Source: Hoyosella altamirensis
GTDB taxonomy: Bacteria; Actinomycetota; Actinomycetes; Mycobacteriales; Mycobacteriaceae
Length of the DNA: 64,000 nucleotides
Reading direction: 5' to 3'
Assembly: GCF_014191505.1 (NCBI RefSeq)
Contig: NZ_JACHWS010000002.1
Coordinates: forward strand, 1,054,001 to 1,118,000
Shown: piece after piece, positions 51,598 to 60,084 of the stretch
Numbering within the stretch: position 1 is the stretch's first letter
How the letters are laid out: every line of letters begins with the position of its first letter
Made by a program: the position numbers and the translations under genes
The notes under the pieces: model-generated
What the model saw: only the letters and a program-made list of their open reading frames with translations
The model's database searches: none
Told to the model about the DNA's origin: nothing

Positions 51598-52285
51598 CCC
51601 TGCCCCGTTTCTTGTGGAACCTAGTGACGACGTGATTGGTCGTAATACATCAAAGGACCCCGTCGTCCGGTGTCGCTTTGGCCTAATGTGGCCGTGAGTC
51701 AGCGCCTCTCCTCGCTGAGCGAATGCCTACGCGCACGGGAATGCCGTCAGCGCGCAGAACCGGCTCACACAATTCACTCCCGCGCTGGCTTCCCGCGCGG
51801 TGAGTGTGTGTCAGCCGTGATGCCGGAACTGTGCACCTGCTCGGCCGCAATCAACCCTGAGTGCATCCGTATCCTTTTGGATATCAGCCGTCCGGCACCA
51901 CAATCATGCAGCATGGCGAACAGATTGTCACATGTAACCAATTGCGATCAACCAGTCTTTTACATTAGAGCTGCACTGTTTCACGCGAATTACCCTGATA
52001 TGCACTGGCCTTGGCGTTGTGGGTGAATCAAATCACACTTCAGTCACGGTTGTTTGTTACCCGGAAGTAGCTGGCAGAATGCGAAATCCAGGCAGCTTAC
52101 CCGCGGGTAAATTACTAGCGAGTAATAAACGGTTTCGAACGCACTCGAGCTTACGTGCGAAGCGGCAGAAGGCGCCGGAATGTGAATTGTTACCGACAGG
52201 TAGTTCAAGAAAAGTCGGCTCGCGCAATCACAAATTGCGGCACTAGTTTTTGTGGGTACCCGCTAGTGCCAGGTCATTTCGTGTG
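51598..52285. other. Long intergenic region, AT-richer than surroundings
   Basis: About 690 bases with no ORF I can support, between the amidase stop and the carboxylase start (both on the minus strand). The part from about 51890 to 52240 is clearly AT-richer than neighbouring DNA. It holds four TTAC-N6-GTAR palindromes (separate entry). A hairpin GGCACTAG/CTAGTGCC (52239-52246, 52263-52270) behind the amidase gene may be its terminator. A long 5' leader, a small RNA or a decayed gene are all possible. Confidence 0.6.
52057..52203. promoter_or_regulatory. Cluster of four TTAC-N6-GTAR operator-like palindromes
   Basis: TTACCCGGAAGTAG (52057-52070), TTACCCGCGGGTAA (52097-52110, perfect palindrome), TTACTAGCGAGTAA (52112-52125) and TTACCGACAGGTAG (52190-52203) fit one consensus, TTACYnrsrRGTAR. 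Two of them are almost contiguous. TetR-type regulators of acyl-lipid genes in Mycobacteriales bind sites of this general form. They lie 460-606 bases upstream of the fused carboxylase start, the only gene they could control on the minus strand. Confidence 0.55.
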
Positions 52286-53743
52286 CTAACTGTCTGCGCC
52301 AGGAGGGGGCGTCCAGCCCCCAGCCGCGCGTTCCAGTTCCAGTGCCGCGCGGATCGCGACATGATCATTGCCTGGTGCGGCGATGACCTGCACACCCGTG
52401 GGCAGATTATCCGCGTTGAGGCCCATCGGCACTTGGGTGGCCGGTAGCCCAAGGAAGTTGAATGCGGCAGTGTTCGCGAGGAGCCACGGCTGACCGTACG
52501 TCGTGTAGTGCCGTGGTGCGAGCCGGGGAAAAGGCGGGTGCAACAGGACTCCCTCGCCGACCGCCGCAGTGATCTGGTCGGATGCACGCTGAGCGGCACT
52601 GACAAGCCGCCGCATCGCTCGAGTGCGGACAGCGCGAGCTGGGGCGGCTTCAGCGAGGCGCAGAACCGCGACGGGAGCACTGGCAATACTCAGCGCGACG
52701 TTGCGTGGCAGGTAACGCAGTTGCCGCTTACGCGGCACCGCAGTGCCCAGCACCTCCTCTACCGTCGAGGCAAAGTCCATTTCACCCGCAATCGCGGCGA
52801 GCGCGTATCCCATCGCCCAGCGCAATTCCGGCAGCGGAAGTTCCTCCACGCGTGCGCCGGCGCTCTCTAGAGCCTCGGCTGCGCGTTGTCGTGCCTCCTC
52901 GACTGCCGCACGCGGTTTGGTCACCGAAGACGCCGTGGAGAGGAAAACCGACAGCCCCTCCAACGACACGGTCGAGGGATTGTGAAGCTCCACCGGAGAA
53001 CTATGCGGATCGGAGTCGTGCGGCCCGGAAATCGTTTGCAGGATAGGGAACAGGTCCTCGGCGTGGCGCGCCAGCGGCCCAAGGTAGAGCGATTTCCGGA
53101 CGCCACCTGCGGTCATCGGGAAGTGTCCGGTGTTAGGAACGAGGCCGACCGAAGGAAGGTGCGCGAACACGCCGTTGAAGAATGCGGGAACCCGTAGTGA
53201 ACCGCCTAGATCTGACCCTAGCGCCGCAGTTGCGCCACCGATTGACACGGCGGCTCCGTCGCCACCGGACGATCCGCCAGCTGTGCGGCGGGGATCGTAC
53301 GGATTGTTGACCCGACCGTACAGCGGGTTGTTCGTCTCGATCCAGTACACCGGTCCGGCAGCATTGGTGATTGCCACAATGATGACACCAGCCTCGCGCA
53401 GCCTCGAGACGGCAGGGGCGTCGGTTCGCGACCTGATGCTGCGCCGGTGCGGAAATCCGCCAGAATTCGGCATTCCTTCGACGGCGATCAGTTCCTTGAT
53501 CGTCATGGGCACGCCCAGCAGAGGCGGAAGGTCCGCATCTGGGGCTGAGTTCGCGACCAACTGGTCGGCTTCGTCAGCTTCCGCCCGCGCGGCATCGAAT
53601 CGAGGTTTCGCGACCGCGTTGAGGGACCGGTTGCTCTTCAGTACATCGATGTGCGCGTCAATTACAGTGCGTGCCGAAAGTGAGCCGCTTCTGATCTTGG
53701 CGGCTAGCTGCATCGCCGACTGGGCCGTCAAAGCATCAGACAC
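52286..53743 (-). CDS. Amidase-signature family hydrolase
   Basis: A 485-residue Ser-Ser-Lys amidohydrolase. The catalytic Lys is in GVPMTIKELIAVEG near residue 80; the cis-Ser lies in RRTAGGSSGGDGAAVSIG and the nucleophile Ser in LGSDLGGSLRVPAFFNG. The substrate amide is unknown. I chose the GTG at 53743 with GAGG six bases upstream. A longer reading begins at TTG inside the upstream palindrome and is less likely. The gene follows the second exporter on the same strand after a 66-base gap containing a palindrome. Confidence 0.88.
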   Translation of the reverse strand: MSDALTAQSAMQLAAKIRSGSLSARTVIDAHIDVLKSNRSLNAVAKPRFDAARAEADEADQLVANSAPDADLPPLLGVPMTIKELIAVEGMPNSGGFPHRRSIRSRTDAPAVSRLREAGVIIVAITNAAGPVYWIETNNPLYGRVNNPYDPRRTAGGSSGGDGAAVSIGGATAALGSDLGGSLRVPAFFNGVFAHLPSVGLVPNTGHFPMTAGGVRKSLYLGPLARHAEDLFPILQTISGPHDSDPHSSPVELHNPSTVSLEGLSVFLSTASSVTKPRAAVEEARQRAAEALESAGARVEELPLPELRWAMGYALAAIAGEMDFASTVEEVLGTAVPRKRQLRYLPRNVALSIASAPVAVLRLAEAAPARAVRTRAMRRLVSAAQRASDQITAAVGEGVLLHPPFPRLAPRHYTTYGQPWLLANTAAFNFLGLPATQVPMGLNADNLPTGVQVIAAPGNDHVAIRAALELERAAGGWTPPPGADS

Positions 53744-53774
53744 GCGGCACCTCACAATCGCTGGGAGTCGCGGA

Positions 53775-53788
53775 GTGCCGTACGGCAC
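53775..53788. promoter_or_regulatory. Perfect 14-base palindrome upstream of the amidase
   Basis: GTGCCGTACGGCAC reads the same on both strands. It lies 31 bases before the amidase GTG and just after the exporter permease gene. It may be an operator for the amidase, or a weak attenuating hairpin. Confidence 0.4.
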
Positions 53789-53809
53789 CCACCGACTCAA
53801 CCTAGCGTG

Positions 53810-54577
53810 TTACGAGTTCTCCTTGCGGAAGGTTCGTGTACCCCACCAGACCGCGAGCACGAAGAGCAGCAGTGACCAGCCCGTACCCCACAACAACGGG
53901 CTGGCCGCGAACGTGCCATCGAACGAGGTGCGGACCGCATCCACGATGTGTTTCGTGGGAATGATGTTCGCGAGAGTTTCCAGCCAGGCCGGACCCATGG
54001 TCATGGGGAGAAAAATCCCGCTGAGCAGGAAAACGGGCATGGTCACCATCTGCGTCACCGGTGCCATCACGTCCTCGCTTTTCACCGTGAGGGCGAACGC
54101 ATTCGACGCGGCGGCACACGCACCACCGATCAGCAGCGTGAGCGTGACACCGAGCACGACACCGAGAATTGGCGCACGCATGCCGAGCAGGTATCCGAGA
54201 CCCACCAGGATGAGCGCCTGGACCAACAACTGAGTCAGGTCCCGCAGTACGCGGCCAACCAGCAGTGCCGTGCGGTTCGCCGGGGTGACGCGTTCTGCTT
54301 CGATGACGCCCTCACGCCACTCGTTGATGAGCCCGAACCCGGCGAAGAACGCGCCGAAGAGCGCCTGCATGATCAGGATGCCAGGCACAAAGAACGTATA
54401 CGCGTTCGTTGCGCCGATCTGTGCTGAGAGTGGCTCGAGCAGCGGGCCGAAGAGGAACAAGTAGAGCATGGGCTGAACCATGCCGATGATGACCCACGCA
54501 GGATTGCGAAGGTTGGTGCGCAGTTGCCTGCGATAGACAATGGATGTCTCGCGGGAGAAGGTTTGAACAGTAGTCAC
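53810..54577 (-). CDS. ABC-2 type exporter permease (second DrrB-like protein)
   Basis: A 255-residue membrane subunit with six predicted helices. Motifs RNPAWVIIGMVQPMLYLFLF, FFVPGILIMQALFGAFFAGF, MPVFLLSGIFLPMTMGPAWL and a closing helix (LLLFVLAVWWGTRTFRKENS) are typical of DrrB/NodJ permeases. The ATG overlaps the ATPase stop (ATGA). The pair is independent of the exporter at 12.6-14.3 kb and only moderately similar to it by eye. The substrate is unknown. Confidence 0.88.
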   Translation of the reverse strand: MTTVQTFSRETSIVYRRQLRTNLRNPAWVIIGMVQPMLYLFLFGPLLEPLSAQIGATNAYTFFVPGILIMQALFGAFFAGFGLINEWREGVIEAERVTPANRTALLVGRVLRDLTQLLVQALILVGLGYLLGMRAPILGVVLGVTLTLLIGGACAAASNAFALTVKSEDVMAPVTQMVTMPVFLLSGIFLPMTMGPAWLETLANIIPTKHIVDAVRTSFDGTFAASPLLWGTGWSLLLFVLAVWWGTRTFRKENS

Positions 54578-55566
54578 AGTCGTTCTCCAGAGGATAAGTC
54601 GTCGTCGCGCAGCGACCGGCCCGTCAGGGTGAGGAAGACGTCGTCGAGCGTGGGTTTACGTACCTCGATCGAGGTCAGGTGAACGCCGCGGACATCGAGT
54701 TCCCGCATCAGCGTTTGCATCTCTTTCCCCGCGTTGCGGACGCGTGACCGCACTCGTTGCCCTTCGATTTCGACGCTTCCCAAGTCCGCGGGAGTCAGCG
54801 CGCCAAGGGTTTCCGCTGCAGCCTGCACCTTCCCGGCCTCGGCGATTTCGAGGTCGATCAGCTCACCAGAAACCTTGGATTTCAGCGTGTTTGCGGTGTC
54901 CGAGGCCACGATCTCGCCGTTGTCGATGATGATGACGCGGTCGCTGAGAGCGTCCGCCTCATCGAGGTAGTGGGTTGTCAGAAAGATTGTGGCGCCGCGC
55001 TTTTCGCGCAGGCCACGAATGTGCTCCCACAGATTCGCGCGGGCCTGCGGGTCGAGGCCAGTAGTTGGTTCGTCAAGGAACAGCAGCCGAGGTTCGTGAA
55101 CGAGCCCCATCGCGATGTCCAGTCGGCGGCGCTGGCCACCAGACATCGCCTTGGGCTGCCGTTTCCACAGACCGTCCAGGTTGAGCTGTTCGAAAAGGTA
55201 CTTTCCGCGCCGTTCCGCCTCGGCCCGCGAGATTCCGTAGAGCATGCCGTGGTCCATGACCTCTTCGCCCGCGCGTGCGACTGAGGCGGTGGAACCAGAC
55301 TGGGACACGTACCCGATGTTGCGGCGCACCTGTTCTGGCTCGAGGCCTATGTCATAACCAGCCACCTTCGCTTCGCCCCGAGTGGGCTTGAGCAGTGTGG
55401 TGAGCATGCGTAGCGTCGTCGTTTTTCCGGCGCCGTTGGGCCCCAGGAACGCGACGATTTCACCCTCAGCAACGTCGAGATTGACTTCTTTGACTGCGTG
55501 CACTTCCTTCTTCTCGCGACCTTGGCCGGTGAGGAAGGTCTGTGCGAGTCCGCGGGCTTTGATCAC
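54574..55566 (-). CDS. ABC exporter ATP-binding protein (second DrrA-like protein)
   Basis: 330 residues. Walker A is FLGPNGAGKTTTLRMLTTLL, signature AMSGGQRRRLDIAMGLVHEP, Walker B LLFLDEPTTGLDPQARANLW, switch His in FLTTHYLDEADALSD. The C-terminal PTLDDVFLTLTGRSLR extension is the DrrA type found in daunorubicin-resistance-like exporters. It forms a coupled pair with the permease. A TATTCAA palindrome lies 49 bases upstream. A PadR regulator gene 370 bases upstream on the same strand is a likely controller. Confidence 0.92.
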   Translation of the reverse strand: MIKARGLAQTFLTGQGREKKEVHAVKEVNLDVAEGEIVAFLGPNGAGKTTTLRMLTTLLKPTRGEAKVAGYDIGLEPEQVRRNIGYVSQSGSTASVARAGEEVMDHGMLYGISRAEAERRGKYLFEQLNLDGLWKRQPKAMSGGQRRRLDIAMGLVHEPRLLFLDEPTTGLDPQARANLWEHIRGLREKRGATIFLTTHYLDEADALSDRVIIIDNGEIVASDTANTLKSKVSGELIDLEIAEAGKVQAAAETLGALTPADLGSVEIEGQRVRSRVRNAGKEMQTLMRELDVRGVHLTSIEVRKPTLDDVFLTLTGRSLRDDDLSSGERL

Positions 55567-55614
55567 TGTTCCACTCCCGTGTGTTCCGCGCTGGGTTAGC
55601 AGCGCGGTATTAAG

Positions 55615-55630
55615 TATTCAAGTTTGAATA
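55615..55630. promoter_or_regulatory. Palindromic operator of the second exporter operon
   Basis: TATTCAA (55615-55621) and TTGAATA (55624-55630) form perfect arms with a two-base centre, 49 bases upstream of the ATPase start, in an AT-rich promoter region. Sites of this form are used by TetR-, MerR- and PadR-type repressors of drug exporters. Confidence 0.55.
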
Positions 55631-55676
55631 GAGGCGGTCAAGTGATTTCTGCGTCTGACCACTATGGGTGATTGCT

Positions 55677-55701
55677 GTTTAATCTCGCCCACAGCAGGTA
55701 C
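55677..55701 (+). promoter_or_regulatory. SigF-like promoter for the 55-residue protein (candidate)
   Basis: GTTT (55677-55680), a 15-base spacer and AGGTAC (55696-55701) resemble the SigF promoters near 20-21.6 kb, with two mismatches in the -10. The start codon lies 36 bases downstream. Confidence 0.4.
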
Positions 55702-55736
55702 CCCTCGTATTCAACGCCGATAAGGGGGTATTGACG

Positions 55737-55904
55737 ATGGAACGAGGACAGGGCAAACACGCCCCGCGGGTCGACGAGGAACTCAAGCATGAGCAGCAGT
55801 CAATGCTGCAGGGCAAGGGCGCGCAAACATCCCGAGCGGAGGAGTGGCGTGAGCCGGAACCTCCAGCGGATGACGATCCCGAACTCCGGGACCCGCGCGA
55901 GTAG
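55737..55904 (+). CDS. Small acidic conserved actinobacterial protein (55 residues)
   Basis: The ORF encodes a hydrophilic protein, starting MERGQGKHAPRVDEELKHEQ and ending with a TSRAEEWREPEPPADDDPE-like tail. I recall the RAEEW(R)DPEPPADDDP motif from small unnamed proteins common in Mycobacterium and Rhodococcus. AAGGGGG lies about nine bases before the ATG. It is likely disordered. A SigF-like promoter upstream suggests a stress-related role; function is unknown. Confidence 0.75.
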   Translation: MERGQGKHAPRVDEELKHEQQSMLQGKGAQTSRAEEWREPEPPADDDPELRDPRE

Positions 55905-55938
55905 AAAGCAGCCGTCCGGTAGTGAGGACCGTCTTTCG

Positions 55939-56592
55939 CTACCGGACGGTCTCGTCCAGCCCTAAAATACTCCGGTAACGCTGCTGGTCTTCCATCATCT
56001 GCCAGCCCGGATCGTTCGGTGGCGGCTGCCACGTCAGCGGCTCTCCCGCGAACGCGAACTCGCCAGCGCGGATCCTGTCCGCCATGCTCTTCGACCACTC
56101 AAGCTCGAGTGTCGCCTTCGCATGCCACATACGCGCGACTTCAATGATGTGTTCGGGCGCATCGATGCCAGCAGCCAGCTGCTGCTCGCTTTCTTCGATC
56201 AGTTTTTCCGAACGGCGAATGCGTTCGTCGAGGCTGCTCAAAAAGTCCTCGCGGGTCACGAGGAGGAGCAGCAGCCATGCGGTATGCGCCGGGATTGGCG
56301 CCATCGCATCGGGCTCGCGCAAAGCTTCACTGAACAGCCGGTGAAACTCCGCGCGGCCCTGCGCCGTCGTCACATACACGGACACCGTGCGGGCGCCTTC
56401 GTCGACTTCGTGACGAATGACACTGCCGTTTTTGGTGAGAGTCCTCAGCACAGAGTAGATCGACCCAGGTTTGATCTTGGCCCACTCTTCGATGTCCCAC
56501 GATCGCAACTCACGAAGCACCTGATAGCCGTTGACCGGCTCAAACATCATGACCGCGCCGAGGATGAGGAGTCGGGTCTCGATCGCGGCCAT
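55939..56592 (-). CDS. PadR-family transcriptional regulator
   Basis: A 217-residue regulator. The N-terminal winged helix reads ILGAVMMFEPVNGYQVLREL, then KIKPGSIYSVLRTLTKNGSV and the wing SVYVTTAQGRAEFHRL. The C-terminal half is a Vir-type helical dimerisation domain with a coiled coil (SLDERIRRSEKLIEESEQQL). I start at ATG 56592, next to the helix-turn-helix; an ATG at 56715 would add a 41-residue Pro/Ala-rich leader and cannot be excluded. It lies between an exporter operon (same strand) and the divergent YhgE-type exporter, both typical PadR targets. Confidence 0.85.
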   Translation of the reverse strand: MAAIETRLLILGAVMMFEPVNGYQVLRELRSWDIEEWAKIKPGSIYSVLRTLTKNGSVIRHEVDEGARTVSVYVTTAQGRAEFHRLFSEALREPDAMAPIPAHTAWLLLLLVTREDFLSSLDERIRRSEKLIEESEQQLAAGIDAPEHIIEVARMWHAKATLELEWSKSMADRIRAGEFAFAGEPLTWQPPPNDPGWQMMEDQQRYRSILGLDETVR

Positions 56593-56837
56593 GACTTCGA
56601 GTTTATGCCAGCGGCGTTTTGCTGCGGTTCCGGCCGCTGCACCCAGACCCGTTTGTTCTCGCAGCCAATTCGGGACCGGCGGGTTTGGCGCAGCGTCCAT
56701 GGCCTTTTGGGGCATAAATGCAGACCATCAATATGACCCGAATCATGCTGCCGTAGTCGAATGCGCGGAGATCACACTAGGTGGACTACGTGGTCTGCGG
56801 GCAAGGGTCACCAACCACACCAACTGGAGTAATACGA

Positions 56838-58781
56838 ATGCACGCGCCCCGACCCGTCTCGCGGTGGCACCGTTCGCGCACAATGCGAATCGTCCTCTCG
56901 CTCGTCATCACCCTGCCCTTGGCGTTCGCCGCCCTCTTCATGTGGGCGATGTGGAACCCGACAGAAAAGCTGAAGCACCTTCCCGTCGCGCTCGTTAACT
57001 CGGACCAGCCCGCCGGTGAAGGCGACGACACGATCCGCGCCGGTGACGAGATCGTCAAGACGCTGCTGGACGGTGGTGCCCTGGACTGGCAGGTCGTCGA
57101 TGCCGAACAGGCCGCCGAGGGGCTGCGCGCCGCGGACTACTACTTCACAGTGGAGATTCCGGAGAACTTCAGCAGCACCCTCAGCGGGCTTTCGAATGGT
57201 GTTACTGATCCAGCGAGCATCAGGGTCACCTACAACGACAACAACACGACGATGGCTTCCACCGTCGGCGCCAGGGTGATGGCCACGCTCAACGCGGCGG
57301 TACTGAAGTCCACATCGAGCCGCGCCGTCGGCACCGTTTTGACCGGGATGAATGACCTCGGTGGTGGCATCCGTGATGCGGCTGATGGTGCGGGACGCCT
57401 CGCGGATGGCACTGGTCAGCTGACCGGGGGTGTTGACCAGGTCGCAGATGGGGTGACCGGCCAACTAGCTCCGGGCGTCAGCGAGGCCAGGGCGGGCGGT
57501 GTTCGCTTGGCCGATGGCGCTGAGCAGCTCGCTGACGGACTAGTACGGCTGCAAAACGGCACTGGTGAGTTGGGGGACGGCGCACAACGCCTGTCCGACG
57601 GGCTGAACACGCTGGCCGGGACCGTCGACCCCGACGGAACACTCGCTGGACGGGTGGCGGCGCTGCAGAACCAGCTTGCCACCCTCCCAGACCCCGTGGG
57701 CAGCGAAGGTGCTGCGATCCTCGGCAAGGTGGAACAGCTCCTTGACGGCATCGCGCAGCTCAACGCAGGAAGTGCGGAGCTCGCGCGCCAGCTGAATGAT
57801 CCGGCAGCGCAATACCGCTCGGGTGTCGATACGCTCACCGTCGGCGGAGGAGAACTCGCGACGGGTGCGCGAACACTTGCCGACGGCCTTGGCCGCATCG
57901 AGGCAGGAGTGGGACAGCTTGCGGCAAATCTTCCCCGTTTGCAGGACGGCGCGCGCCAGCTCAATGACGGAGCGGGACAACTCGCCGACGGACTGGGGGC
58001 AGGCGCCCAGCGCGTTCCGGATCTCGGTGATGACGCAGCACGCACACAACTGGCCTCACTGGTCAGCACTCCCGTCGCACTTGACGCGAACAATGTCGCG
58101 GACAAGACCGTTGCGGGAACCTCGAAACTCGGGCCGGGTGCCGTGCCAGTCCTGCTAGCGATTTCGTCAGCCCTCGTGGCGCTGCTCGTGTGGATGTCGT
58201 TCCGGGCATCGGGCGAGGACCGAGGCGCGGTTCTATCGGGTGGGGCACATCCGAAACGCCCCGTCCGGCGACTCCTTGCTGTGACTGCGGTCAGCCTCAC
58301 CGCTATGGCGGCCCTCGCGACGGTGGTGTGGTCAGTCGTCACACCTGCACCGGCTCCGGCGAGTTTCGGCCAGGTGATCGTTGTCGTCGCCGCAGCGACA
58401 TTGATGTCCGTGGCGCTCACGGGCGCCGCATTCAGGATCTTCGGCTACGCCGCGGGCATCCTCGTCACGCTCGCAGTGTGGATGCTGCAAGTGTTCTCGT
58501 TCGGTGGCGTCTGGATGCTGGAAACGATCCCCGCGCCGCTGCGTGCACTGCACCCGATTGCGCCCATGTCCTACACGCGTGACGGCTTGATCGCAGCATT
58601 CAACGGCAGCCCTGGGTTCGCGTCAGCGGTGGCGACAATGGTCGGCATCACCCTGTTGGGGCTGGCCGCGCAGTACCTCGCGCACCGCAGGCACGCGGCA
58701 AGGCTGGGCAATCAGCTGGATATGTCGGTAAGCCCGGCGGAACCTGCGGAGCTTGTCACGGTTGGCGCGAGCGAGCGCTAA
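56838..58781 (+). CDS. YhgE/Pip-family membrane protein (ABC-2-like exporter with DG-rich coiled region)
   Basis: A 647-residue protein. One N-terminal helix (VLSLVITLPLAFAALFMWAM) is followed by an exported domain of about 430 residues. From about residue 170 this is built of repeats of the form L-x-DG-x(2)-Q/R-L-x-DG (RLADGTGQLTGGVDQVADG, AEQLADGLVRLQNGTGELGD). Five or six C-terminal helices then resemble an ABC-2 permease half. Such proteins resemble phage-infection protein and YhgE, linked to export at the envelope. GGAG lies eight bases before ATG 56838. Divergent from padR. Confidence 0.85.
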   Translation: MHAPRPVSRWHRSRTMRIVLSLVITLPLAFAALFMWAMWNPTEKLKHLPVALVNSDQPAGEGDDTIRAGDEIVKTLLDGGALDWQVVDAEQAAEGLRAADYYFTVEIPENFSSTLSGLSNGVTDPASIRVTYNDNNTTMASTVGARVMATLNAAVLKSTSSRAVGTVLTGMNDLGGGIRDAADGAGRLADGTGQLTGGVDQVADGVTGQLAPGVSEARAGGVRLADGAEQLADGLVRLQNGTGELGDGAQRLSDGLNTLAGTVDPDGTLAGRVAALQNQLATLPDPVGSEGAAILGKVEQLLDGIAQLNAGSAELARQLNDPAAQYRSGVDTLTVGGGELATGARTLADGLGRIEAGVGQLAANLPRLQDGARQLNDGAGQLADGLGAGAQRVPDLGDDAARTQLASLVSTPVALDANNVADKTVAGTSKLGPGAVPVLLAISSALVALLVWMSFRASGEDRGAVLSGGAHPKRPVRRLLAVTAVSLTAMAALATVVWSVVTPAPAPASFGQVIVVVAAATLMSVALTGAAFRIFGYAAGILVTLAVWMLQVFSFGGVWMLETIPAPLRALHPIAPMSYTRDGLIAAFNGSPGFASAVATMVGITLLGLAAQYLAHRRHAARLGNQLDMSVSPAEPAELVTVGASER

Positions 58782-58850
58782 CGCGGACACTGCGGCCTGA
58801 TTCGGCCGGAAGACCGATCAGCTGAGTGGTGAGCTGGCTAGGATCGCGGC

Positions 58851-60008
58851 ATGACCGCGTCGCCCGAGCCAGCTCACCAAGCGCTCGCGAATCTGGCGGA
58901 CGCCCTACTCAAGCGCCTCGACGAACGCACGGACGCGGTGGTTGCTCTGCTGCGCCGCGAGATACCGGAGTACGACGTGCTGCCGACGGAGGATGTGCGC
59001 GGGGCCACCGTGGCTCTGATGCGCGACGTCATCACGCACGTCGCTGCATTACGGGTAGATGCAAGCACGCTGGAACCCCTGGCAGATCTTGCGCGGCGGC
59101 GGGCGGAACAGGGATTTCCCTTCGGTGCGCTCACTCGCAGCATTCAGCTCGCTGCGAGGTACCTCCTCAACGAGGCCGACGCGATGGCCGCCGAACACCA
59201 GCTTGACGCGGCGACGATGCTGCGTGTGCATGATTTCGCCTGGCAATTTGTCACGGACGCCGCCGGTGTAATCGCCGAAATCCAGCGTGAGATGGCCGTC
59301 GATGCCGGGGAACGCGAAAGTGGCCGTCGCGCCGACTTCCTGCGGGCGACGCTGCACGGGACCGTCGCGCCAGCCAGGCTTGCCACAGAGGCCCGATTGT
59401 TTGGTCTCGATCCGTCGGCACGCTACCACCCGATGCGTGCGCACCCTGCCGACGCCAAAGAAGAAGAACGCATGTCGTCCGCGATCCGACGGACCACAGC
59501 CACGCAGCACCATAAGCCGGTGCTCGCTGTGCTTGAAGGGGACTTGGTGGGACTCGTTCCGCAGCCTCCCACCCTGCCCGATGGCAGCCTCGCCGCGATC
59601 GGTTCGGCGGTCCACCTGCATAACGTTGCTGCAGCGTTCCGGTCAGCCAGCGTCGCGCTCGACGCTGCCGCAGCTTTCGGCCGCACCGGGGTGGTCACCC
59701 TGGATCAGCTTGGTCCGCTGCCACTCGCGCTGATGGCCGACGAACTGGCAATCGCGGTGGAACAGTTGCACTTCCAGTACTTAGATAGTGACAACGAGGC
59801 CAACCGGGAGATCGAGCAGACCGTGTGGACGCTGCTCGAGTGCGATCAGAATGTTGACGCCACGGCGGAGAAGCTGCATGTACATCGCAATACGGTGCGC
59901 TACCGGCTGGGCCGCTTCCGTGAGATCACCGGCCTGGACATAAGAGCGAGCACCCACGATCTTGTCCTCGCATGGTGGTCACTAGCGCGCCGGGCCGCGC
60001 GGAGCTAA
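58851..60008 (+). CDS. PucR/CdaR-type transcriptional regulator
   Basis: A 385-residue regulator. The C-terminal 70 residues are the PucR helix-turn-helix: TVWTLLECDQNVDATAEKLH, then VHRNTVRYRLGRFREITGLD. The N-terminal RsbRD-like helical region (LLRREIPEYDVLPTEDVRGA) and a middle GGDEF-like regulatory segment are as in actinobacterial PucR proteins. No signal is known. It is alone on its strand, 70 bases after the YhgE-type gene. Targets cannot be named. Confidence 0.87.
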   Translation: MTASPEPAHQALANLADALLKRLDERTDAVVALLRREIPEYDVLPTEDVRGATVALMRDVITHVAALRVDASTLEPLADLARRRAEQGFPFGALTRSIQLAARYLLNEADAMAAEHQLDAATMLRVHDFAWQFVTDAAGVIAEIQREMAVDAGERESGRRADFLRATLHGTVAPARLATEARLFGLDPSARYHPMRAHPADAKEEERMSSAIRRTTATQHHKPVLAVLEGDLVGLVPQPPTLPDGSLAAIGSAVHLHNVAAAFRSASVALDAAAAFGRTGVVTLDQLGPLPLALMADELAIAVEQLHFQYLDSDNEANREIEQTVWTLLECDQNVDATAEKLHVHRNTVRYRLGRFREITGLDIRASTHDLVLAWWSLARRAARS

Positions 60009-60023
60009 GGAGCCCCTGAAATT

Positions 60024-60082
60024 CATCTGCGGGCGTCAATGACAACCCCGGAATCGGCGTGTTTGGGCGACATCCGCAGATG
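60024..60082. terminator. Stem-loop between converging genes
   Basis: CATCTGCGG (60024-60032) pairs with CCGCAGATG (60074-60082) across a 41-base loop. It fills the gap between the PucR stop and the membrane-protein stop at 60085, so bidirectional termination is likely. Confidence 0.6.
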
Positions 60083-60084
60083 GA

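Noticed and set aside
51670-52246. Two plus-strand ORFs (about 118 and 75 codons) in the long intergenic region
   Set aside because: Composition is unlike real proteins (scattered Cys, His and Trp, no domain), no good ribosome sites, and they run through the palindrome cluster.
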